Below are positions 1-4,911 of a stretch of 5,457 bases of DNA, piece by piece. Location: positions 1 to 5,457 of the forward strand of contig SYDV01000472.1 in assembly GCA_005801395.1 (NCBI GenBank). Reading direction: 5' to 3'. The position numbers and the translations under genes are program-made. This DNA is from Planctomycetia bacterium. GTDB taxonomy: Bacteria; Planctomycetota; UBA11346. The notes beneath the pieces were generated by a model. The model did not search any database. It was not told where the DNA came from and saw only the letters and a program-made list of their open reading frames with translations. How positions within the stretch are numbered: position 1 is the first letter of the stretch; the number at the start of each line of letters is the position of its first letter.

Positions 1-14
1 CGGGTTTGATTTTG

Positions 15-154
15 ACTGGTCCGAGGTCAGATCGCCTTTGGCTTGTCCGAGGTCTGATTTCGAATTAATAGGCTAAATTGGTCAAATTATTAGCCTCTAT
101 TACCATAAATAAAAGACCTCGAACAAGCCGAAGGCGTTCGGACCTCGGACCAGT
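15..154. repeat. 140-bp inverted-repeat element, copy 1 (upstream of the DedA-family gene)
   Basis: Two 41-nt arms (15-55 and 114-154) are reverse complements at 37 of 41 positions by my alignment. They are separated by a 58-nt AT-rich centre. The outer ends read ACTGGTCCGAGGTC and, in complement, GACCTCGGACCAGT. Within the left arm the 9-mer TCCGAGGTC occurs twice (20-28 and 46-54), so the arms are themselves built from a short unit. Positions 30-54 match 2477-2501 of the second element at 23 of 25 bases. The element encodes no protein, and I see no target-site duplication at its edges. It could be a MITE-like or REP-like non-autonomous element, or a strong cruciform or RNA hairpin. The structure is directly visible; its origin and role are inference. 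Confidence 0.85.
66..102. repeat. Small hairpin nested in the centre of repeat copy 1
   Basis: AGGCTAA at 70-76 pairs with TTAGCCT at 90-96 around a 13-nt loop. TAAT (66-69) and ATTA (99-102) extend the pairing beyond a 2-nt bulge (97-98). The long outer arms therefore enclose a second, AT-rich stem, and the whole region 15-154 can be drawn as one extended hairpin. No U-tract follows the stem on either strand in the way an intrinsic terminator would require. Confidence 0.5.
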
Positions 155-165
155 TAAATTATAAC
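137..165 (+). promoter_or_regulatory. Possible promoter of the DedA-family gene
   Basis: TATAAC at 160-165 matches the sigma70 -10 consensus at 5 of 6 positions. It lies in the AT-rich strip just outside the right end of repeat copy 1. With a 17-nt spacer the -35 position falls on TTCGGA (137-142) inside the repeat arm, a poor match. Transcription would start near 172, giving a leader of about 30 nt. If real, the repeat end supplies part of the promoter. The call is weak and rests on the -10 box only. Confidence 0.22.
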
Positions 166-201
166 CTAGCACAAGTTCCTTTTCGCCGTAAACGGTAGCG
201 C

Positions 202-885
202 ATGTTAGAAACGATCATGACCGCGCTGCATCAACTCCACGATCCGGAAGGTTTAAAGCTTTTGATAGCCGGATATGGCCTGTGGTTGTTAGTTGGAATT
301 GTTTTTGCCGAAACGGGTTTGTTGGTGGGGTTCTTTTTGCCTGGAGATAGTTTGCTGTTTATTGCCGGGACTCTGTGCGCGGTGAATTTTGTGGATCCGG
401 CAGCCGCGCCACCGTTAGTTTTCATTAATACCGTGTTGGCGTTATCGTTGGCAGCGATAGTTGGTAACACGCTTAATTATTGGTTAGGGCATTGGGTTGG
501 TGAATGGGTGTGGAATCGCCCAGATGGGCGTTTAATTAAACGCCGCTATTTGACTGAGGCGCATGATTTTTATGAAAAATATGGTGCCGCATCGTTGGTG
601 TTGACTCGTTTTGTCCCAATTGCACGGACATTCGTACCTTTTGTCGCTGGCATGTCGCGCATGAATTTTTGGCGTTATACCATGTGGAATATCATTGGCG
701 GCATTATTTGGGTGACGAGTATAACCGCCGTTGGTATGTGGCTTGGACGTTTGGAATTCGTGCAGCGTAATTTGCAATTAATTGTGTTAGCGGTGATCAT
801 TATTTCTATCTTACCAATGGTATTTGCTGGTATTATGCGTTGGCACCGTGGACGAGTAGCAGGTCCAACAAAACAAACGCTGTAG
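202..885 (+). CDS. DedA-family (SNARE-associated/VTT domain) integral membrane protein
   Basis: This 227-residue protein has the usual DedA length and layout. A hydrophobic N-terminal region leads into FAETG and the FLPGDS motif (residues 45-50). A GNTLNYWLGHWVG segment follows (about 88-100), then the conserved block around LTRFVPIARTFVPFVAGMSRM (about 134-154), then two C-terminal transmembrane stretches (about 162-182 and 191-211). E37, D49, R136 and R142 have the same spacing (12 and 6 residues) as the essential E39, D51, R130 and R136 of E. coli YqjA. Family members act in the inner membrane and are tied to proton-motive-force homeostasis and to recycling of lipid carriers such as undecaprenyl phosphate. 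Which lipid this paralogue handles cannot be told from sequence. An in-frame TAG at 196-198 limits the start to 202 or a later codon; ATG at 217 is the alternative. No clear Shine-Dalgarno is present. The gene stands alone, convergent with the cytochrome gene. Confidence 0.93.
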   Translation: MLETIMTALHQLHDPEGLKLLIAGYGLWLLVGIVFAETGLLVGFFLPGDSLLFIAGTLCAVNFVDPAAAPPLVFINTVLALSLAAIVGNTLNYWLGHWVGEWVWNRPDGRLIKRRYLTEAHDFYEKYGAASLVLTRFVPIARTFVPFVAGMSRMNFWRYTMWNIIGGIIWVTSITAVGMWLGRLEFVQRNLQLIVLAVIIISILPMVFAGIMRWHRGRVAGPTKQTL

Positions 886-923
886 TTGATACCAAAGATT
901 AGCGTCGGAGAAATATGGTACGG

Positions 924-2354
924 CTAAAATTTTTGCGGTGCGTACAGCTCGGTTAGAAGCGCGATACTGCTCGCATAGCCATTGCGAATAGCTTTGATGC
1001 GAACGCGGGCTGGTGCGCTGACGATGAGTGGTTGTTGATAAACGGGCGATTCATCGTCGGGCAGGCTACCATCGAGTGTGTAGTATAAGACAGCTTGAGG
1101 ATCGCTGTGCGTGGCGCTGACCGTGATGGGACCATTCACGCGATTGCCGTCCACGGTAATTGTTGGTGGCGGTAAGGCCGGTGGCGCGTCCATGCTGGTG
1201 ATCCATTCGCGTAATAAATCGATGGCTTGGTGGTCGAGAACATTGCGTCCAAGTGGTGGCATTTTCATGGTGTCGCCGCGTTCTAAGCGCACCAAAACCA
1301 TTGAGCGCCAAGTATCATTGGGCTTAATATAGCGTACGCGATCAATGCCATAATCATTAATGGGACGTGCATACAGCATATTTTGACGTTCGATGGGTGT
1401 CTCAAATCGTGCATCATAGCTGACAAAGGCCATTGCGCCTGGGCGATGGCAATGACTACAATTTGAATCGAGGTAACTGCGTACGCGATCGGTCAAATCG
1501 GCATGTGGATCATTTGGATTTACTAGTCGTGGGAGCTGAGCAAATTCCTCTGCGCGAATCGGCGGTTGGAATAGTCCTAATTCGTTCCATCGTTGTAATT
1601 GATTCACGCGTTTTCCATGCGCGTCTATCACGTCGGCATTGATTTGCCGCGTGTTAACGCCCAGGATGCCGCCGGCAATGCGATTATGACATGATAGGCA
1701 TTCCGTGCGGCTGGGATAATGCCAACGTTGCACCTGAGTACTGCCATCGTGTTTGGTGACGGTGATGTCATCATCACGTCCATCGTATAATAATTCGGCG
1801 TCGGTTTGGTCGTCACGCCAGCGATAGGTTGCGCCGTACACTTGGCCATCGTTACTGCGAACAATAAAGCGTGTCTCTAATCGGCGTACTTTGCTGGGAT
1901 CACGTTCATCGGTAGCCAGGTCGAATTGCTTTACCAACACGGTGCCGCTGGGAAAATACCATTCGCCAGTGGGGGTAAAAGAAATTGCCGGTCGGTCTTC
2001 GGCTTGTGATTCCGGTAAATGCGGCACGACGATCCAGCGTTTTTTTAACGCCCCATCTGTCCATAACGGTGAATTCACTGCGTAGGGCAACAAGCTCGGC
2101 GCTGGTGTCAGCGTTTTGGTATCAGTGAAGGCGCCGGTTTGTGATAACAGGTACGGTAGGGCTTCATACGCGTAGGAGGGCAGCTCTAAAAATGGCGGTG
2201 TTGTCGGCCGCGCGGTCGGTAATGGCGCTGGTAAGGTTGCCGTTGGCGGCATAGGCGCGGCGGTTTCATGCCGCTGGCAGGCCATAATCATTAACAGCCC
2301 GGCCCCGATAATCAGAGCGGTAGCACAGCGTTGATGACTAGGTAAGCATTTCAT
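924..2354 (-). CDS. Lipoprotein diheme c-type cytochrome, SO2930-type, with C-terminal CHB_HEX_C-like domain
   Basis: The 476-residue product opens with a lipoprotein signal peptide: basic start, hydrophobic run 12-25, and lipobox IMAC with C26 as the lipidated cysteine. Q27 at +2 suggests outer-membrane sorting. A proline-rich linker follows (about 31-58). The central domain carries the blocks PYAVNSPLWTDGALKKRW (90-107) and FPSGTVLVKQF (134-144), which I recognise from the SO2930/TIGR03806 family. It has two heme c sites, CLSCH (219-223) and CSHCH (299-303). M365 in MPPLG is a likely axial heme ligand. After a second proline-rich linker (390-397), residues about 398-470 resemble the chitobiase/beta-hexosaminidase C-terminal beta domain, with YYTLDGSLPDDESPVY (424-439). 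The likely role is periplasmic, envelope-anchored electron transfer, partner unknown. The C-terminal domain looks like an addition to the family core. Family members are, as I recall, often next to a parallel beta-helix protein; none is in this window. Confidence 0.9.
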   Translation of the reverse strand: MKCLPSHQRCATALIIGAGLLMIMACQRHETAAPMPPTATLPAPLPTARPTTPPFLELPSYAYEALPYLLSQTGAFTDTKTLTPAPSLLPYAVNSPLWTDGALKKRWIVVPHLPESQAEDRPAISFTPTGEWYFPSGTVLVKQFDLATDERDPSKVRRLETRFIVRSNDGQVYGATYRWRDDQTDAELLYDGRDDDITVTKHDGSTQVQRWHYPSRTECLSCHNRIAGGILGVNTRQINADVIDAHGKRVNQLQRWNELGLFQPPIRAEEFAQLPRLVNPNDPHADLTDRVRSYLDSNCSHCHRPGAMAFVSYDARFETPIERQNMLYARPINDYGIDRVRYIKPNDTWRSMVLVRLERGDTMKMPPLGRNVLDHQAIDLLREWITSMDAPPALPPPTITVDGNRVNGPITVSATHSDPQAVLYYTLDGSLPDDESPVYQQPLIVSAPARVRIKAIRNGYASSIALLTELYAPQKF

Positions 2355-2424
2355 ATTCGGATATCTAGGTTTCTTTATCTGCAGAGCAGAGTCAATGTGG
2401 AAATGTAGGACTCTATGGGACTGG

Positions 2425-2480
2425 TTCGATGTCGGATGTGCGAAGTCCGATGTCCGATGTTCGACGTCCGATGTCCGATC
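2425..2480. repeat. Tandem array of eight 7-bp units, consensus TCCGATG
   Basis: Eight heptamers run without a gap: TTCGATG, TCGGATG, TGCGAAG, TCCGATG, TCCGATG, TTCGACG, TCCGATG, TCCGATC. A 12-bp interruption (2481-2492) holding GCCTTCGGC follows, then two further units (2493-2506). In the right part of the element (2523-2551) about four more units appear in reverse orientation, one of them 8 bp long. The periodicity is exact over 56 bp. The unit length is not a multiple of the helical repeat, so an ordered protein-binding array on one DNA face is not suggested. Expansion by slippage or recombination is a plausible origin. Confidence 0.75.
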
Positions 2481-2492
2481 GCCTTCGGCTTG

Positions 2493-2536
2493 TCCGAAGT
2501 CCGATGTCTAAAAGCTGCTAGACTTCGGACGTCGGA
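2493..2536. repeat. Apical 18-bp stem-loop of repeat copy 2
   Basis: Positions 2493-2510 and 2519-2536 are reverse complements at 16 of 18 bases, with an 8-nt loop AAAGCTGC (2511-2518). This would be a stable hairpin in single-stranded DNA or in RNA of either strand. No run of T follows it toward pyrD (the next bases are CTTTCGG), nor a convincing one on the opposite strand, so I do not call it an intrinsic terminator. It may still insulate the two divergent transcription units or shape the pyrD leader RNA. Confidence 0.6.
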
Positions 2537-2561
2537 CTTTCGGACCTCGGACCAGTCCTTG

Positions 2562-2595
2562 CCCCCTGTGAGGTAGTCATAACCTCCTGCCCGCC
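2562..2595 (+). promoter_or_regulatory. pyrD leader: C-tract, GAGGT/ACCTC mini-hairpin and anti-SD-like ACCTCCT
   Basis: A five-C run (2562-2566) precedes GAGGT (2570-2574), which can pair with ACCTC (2582-2586) around a 7-nt loop. ACCTCCT at 2582-2588 is identical to the anti-Shine-Dalgarno core at the 3' end of bacterial 16S rRNA. The only Shine-Dalgarno-like stretch, GAGG, lies 22 nt from the ATG, too far to act directly, and is exactly what the hairpin would hide. Enteric pyrC and pyrD are known to use start-site switching near a C-tract plus a leader hairpin. The resemblance is suggestive only, since the hairpin here does not cover a properly spaced ribosome binding site. Confidence 0.3.
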
Positions 2596-3699
2596 ATGGA
2601 TGCCTATACCGCGTTATTGAAGCCTGTGTTGTTTCGCCTCGATCCGGAGGTGGCTCACAATCTGATCATCGCTGGTATGCAGCATGCTGCGCCAGCGGGA
2701 TTGCTGCGGGCGTGTTATGGCTTTCAGCATCCTGCTTTATCGCAAGAGGTGTGGGGACAGATTTTTTCTTCGCCCATTGGTTTAGCGGCGGGTCTGGACA
2801 AAAACGGGGTGGCGATTGATGGGTTGGCCGCGTGCGGTTTTTCCCATGTGGAAATAGGAACCGTGACCGGACAGGCGCAATCGGGAAATCCTAAGCCGCG
2901 TTTATTTCGTTTAGTTCCAGATGAAGCCGTCATTAATCGAATGGGATTTAATAACCACGGCGCAGCAACGGTCGCCGCACGTTTAGCTGCGCGTTATGCC
3001 GCACGTCGTCCAGCCTGTGTGTTGGGCATTAATTTGGGAAAATCCAAAGTAGTCGATTTGGCGGAAGCGCTGAGTGATTATGAAGTTTCGTTGCGTGCGC
3101 TGGGTGCTCTGGCCGATTATGTGGTGATTAATGTATCGAGTCCCAACACGCCTGGTTTACGTGATTTACAAGGTGAAGCGCATTTACGGCCACTCTTAAA
3201 TGGTGTGCGTACGGCTCTAGATGGTGTTGCTCCTGGTAAACCCTTATTGCTGAAAATTGCGCCGGATCTCAGTGATGCGGGAATTGACGCTGCGGTCGAT
3301 GTCGCTTTGGAAACTGGCTGTAATGGTTTAATCGCGACGAACACCACCATCACGCGTTTAGGACTTACGACGACCGCTCAGCGTGTGGATAATATCGGTG
3401 CAGGCGGATTATCAGGAGCGCCTTTACGCCAACGGTCGACGGCGGTCCTGGCGCGTGTTGCTCGCCGTGTGTTAACGATGCCTGCGCATAAACAGATACC
3501 TATTATTGGAGTTGGTGGCGTTGATAGCGCAGCGGCAGCCTGGGAAAAATTGAGCCACGGCGCGACTTTGGTCCAGGTTTATAGTGCAATGGTTTATCGT
3601 GGGCCTGGGTTAGCGAGTACGATTAACCGTGGATTAGTGCGCTTGTTGGCACAGCACGGATTCACGTCGATATCTCAGGTTATTGGCCGCGCGCTGTAA
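2596..3699 (+). CDS. pyrD: Dihydroorotate dehydrogenase (quinone), class 2
   Basis: PyrD oxidises dihydroorotate to orotate, the fourth step of de novo UMP synthesis, and passes electrons through FMN to membrane quinone. The 367-residue length and colinearity with E. coli PyrD are clear. The amphipathic N-terminal segment (about 1-45) fits the quinone and membrane docking part that defines class 2. GLAAGLDKNG holds FMN-contacting K69. NRMGFNN (114-120) is the conserved substrate-loop block. VINVSSPNTPGLRDLQ (177-192) contains the class 2 catalytic serine, S182, with N179 and N184. KIAPD (K220) and ATNTT (N249) complete the active site. GAGGLSG (268-274), GVGGVDS (305-311) and VYS (328-330) bind FMN phosphate. 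All key residues are present. The start matches the E. coli N-terminus, though no properly spaced Shine-Dalgarno precedes it. The 3' end overlaps the convergent glycosyltransferase gene by 20 bp. Confidence 0.98.
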   Translation: MDAYTALLKPVLFRLDPEVAHNLIIAGMQHAAPAGLLRACYGFQHPALSQEVWGQIFSSPIGLAAGLDKNGVAIDGLAACGFSHVEIGTVTGQAQSGNPKPRLFRLVPDEAVINRMGFNNHGAATVAARLAARYAARRPACVLGINLGKSKVVDLAEALSDYEVSLRALGALADYVVINVSSPNTPGLRDLQGEAHLRPLLNGVRTALDGVAPGKPLLLKIAPDLSDAGIDAAVDVALETGCNGLIATNTTITRLGLTTTAQRVDNIGAGGLSGAPLRQRSTAVLARVARRVLTMPAHKQIPIIGVGGVDSAAAAWEKLSHGATLVQVYSAMVYRGPGLASTINRGLVRLLAQHGFTSISQVIGRAL

Positions 3700-4738
3700 T
3701 CGTGGCTGCGACCATGCGATCAAATGCACTGGTCAACGTTGTAAGTGGTAAGGTATTGAGACAGACATTAACCTGACAGCGTTTAAATTGTTTGGTGCCG
3801 TGGCAAAACTGACAGGGCGCACTACCCAGTATAATTTCAATTGGCCCAGGGCCACGAGGGGCAAACAAGCTGGGATCGGTAGGCCCGAATATTACCACTA
3901 ATGGACAGCCAACTGCGGCAGCAATATGAGCTGGTCCAGTATCAACCGACACGGTGGCATACGACGCGGCTAAAACGCTGGGCAATTCCGTTAACGGAAC
4001 ACGTCCGGTCCAATCATGAAGCCGTGAACGTTTTGCTGGCGCAACCGCCGCGATGATGGCTTGCGCATCACGGTGTTCAGGTTTTGAACCATGTAATACC
4101 ACGGCATCGGCGTGATCGTGTGTAAACAGGTGTTCAATAAAGGCGCTCCACTGCTTTGGAGAAAGACCTTTGAGATTCGGTTGGCGGCGAAACCATCGAT
4201 GGGTAAGCGATGACCCTGCCTGAAGTGCCACGACTCGATGACCGAGCGGAGCGAGGCGAGCTACTGCCTGAGAACGCGCAGTTTCAGTCACCTGCAATCG
4301 CGGCAGGGGATCATAGTCAGCAACCGGATATCCACCGAAGACCAATGCATTTTTATTCGCATCAACATTGTGTCGCGGTGCGCCTGGAATGGTGCGTGAA
4401 ATAAAGCGCACCGTGGCACGTCCACGCCAGCTATCGATCCACGATAAAATGGCGGCATTTTCACCTTTAAAGGCGATGATTTCATCATAATCGCACGCCG
4501 CTAATGTTTGTGCGACGCGACGCCGTTCGCTACCGTCCAGTAAGGCACCAATTAATCCGCCACGATTCGGATTCGCTAAGGTGTGAATCGTTCCCACTGC
4601 TGGTTGTCCACTGAGTAACGGCACGCCCCATGGCCGCACGAGTAAATCAACGGTGCTATCGCGACCTAAATGACGAATGATGGGTGTAAAAATCACCAAA
4701 TCGCCGACTCGGGCAAAATAGACCAATAAACGTCGCAT
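3680..4738 (-). CDS. Glycosyltransferase family 9 protein (ADP-heptose:LPS heptosyltransferase-like)
   Basis: The 352-residue protein has the two-Rossmann GT-B layout of family 9. The N-terminal motif LLVYFARVGDLVIFTPIIRHL places an aspartate at residue 13, matching the catalytic D13 of E. coli WaaC. VVALQAGSS (169-177) and the following HRWF start the donor-binding half. SVDTGPAHIAAAVGCPLVVIFGPTDP (264-289) is the signature ADP-heptose-binding block, with D266, G268 and H271. A C-terminal cysteine set, C309-x2-C312-x8-C321-x4-C326, recurs in many GT9 members and may bind a metal or form disulfides. The likely role is cytoplasmic-side transfer of heptose or a related sugar to a lipid A-core acceptor. 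WaaC-, WaaF- or WaaQ-like specificity cannot be assigned, and no LPS cluster is visible nearby. It is transcribed divergently from the DUF1611 gene and converges on pyrD with overlapping 3' ends. Confidence 0.93.
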   Translation of the reverse strand: MRRLLVYFARVGDLVIFTPIIRHLGRDSTVDLLVRPWGVPLLSGQPAVGTIHTLANPNRGGLIGALLDGSERRRVAQTLAACDYDEIIAFKGENAAILSWIDSWRGRATVRFISRTIPGAPRHNVDANKNALVFGGYPVADYDPLPRLQVTETARSQAVARLAPLGHRVVALQAGSSLTHRWFRRQPNLKGLSPKQWSAFIEHLFTHDHADAVVLHGSKPEHRDAQAIIAAVAPAKRSRLHDWTGRVPLTELPSVLAASYATVSVDTGPAHIAAAVGCPLVVIFGPTDPSLFAPRGPGPIEIILGSAPCQFCHGTKQFKRCQVNVCLNTLPLTTLTSAFDRMVAATITARGQ

Positions 4739-4911
4739 GGGGCGCTACTGTTGAGCGTATTTATGCTTTGCCAATGGCCTTTGAGATGCTTGCAGGATGG
4801 AATGTCGCTCGTGCATCGGGTTGATTTGGTCGCGGTAAGAAACTTCATCGAAAGTGGCAGGGGTCACTCAGCTAGTGGCATCATCATTTGGAAACTACAT
4901 AGTTCGCGCCC
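4739..4911. other. Divergent intergenic region between the GT9 and DUF1611 genes
   Basis: This 173-bp stretch must hold the promoters of both flanking genes. I find no strong -35/-10 pair on either strand. TACATA at 4896-4901 is the best -10-like hexamer for the rightward gene and would start RNA only a few bases before its ATG. AGTGGCA occurs twice as a direct repeat (4853-4859 and 4874-4880), with starts 21 bp apart, two helical turns, which could be an operator pair or chance. An open frame of 50 codons (4763-4915) ends in an ATGA overlap with the next gene; it looks non-coding but is noted among the findings. Confidence 0.35.

Larger units (their letters stand above)
2418..2558. repeat. 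About 140-bp inverted-repeat element, copy 2 (cytochrome/pyrD intergenic region)
   Basis: The element begins GGACTGGTTCGATGTC and ends, read in complement, GGACTGGTCCGAGGTC, the same termini as copy 1. From ACTGGT to ACCAGT it spans 137 bp (2420-2556) against 140 bp in copy 1. The core at 2477-2501 matches copy 1 positions 30-54 at 23 of 25 bases. The interior differs: copy 2 is made of near-tandem 7-bp units, runs in one orientation in its left part and the opposite orientation in its right part, and lacks the AT-rich centre. No target-site duplication and no coding capacity are visible. It lies between divergent genes and ends 39 nt before the pyrD start, so it is probably transcribed in the pyrD leader unless the promoter lies within its distal end. 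Confidence 0.82.

Noticed and set aside
231..470. Minus-strand open frames within the DedA-family gene (also 532-777) and within pyrD (2724-2933, 3117-3353)
   Set aside because: They are shadows of conserved coding sequence, low in complexity and without family features.
890..920. Bidirectional terminator between the DedA-family and cytochrome genes
   Set aside because: Only TACCA (890-894) and TGGTA (916-920) pair, around a 21-nt loop, without a GC-rich stem or proper U-tract.
1111..1332. Open frames on the plus strand opposite the cytochrome gene (also 1433-1642 and 1891-2085)
   Set aside because: They lie antisense to a well-supported gene and their translations show no recognisable domain or signal.
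1628..1864. Same-strand alternate-frame open frames inside the cytochrome gene (also 953-1135 and 1066-1311)
   Set aside because: The main frame there encodes the heme motifs and the CHB_HEX_C-like domain without interruption, so there is no frameshift or second gene.
2425..2551. CRISPR array
   Set aside because: The repeat unit is 7 bp with no unique spacers, and the units reverse orientation within the element.
15..2558. The two inverted repeats as ends of one composite transposon carrying the DedA-family and cytochrome genes
   Set aside because: Each element is complete in itself with both termini, there is no transposase between them, and the enclosed genes match their surroundings.
4853..4880. 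AGTGGCA direct repeat as a defined operator
   Set aside because: Two 7-mers 21 bp apart are not enough to call a regulator site, and no nearby regulator gene supports it; noted only in the intergenic entry.
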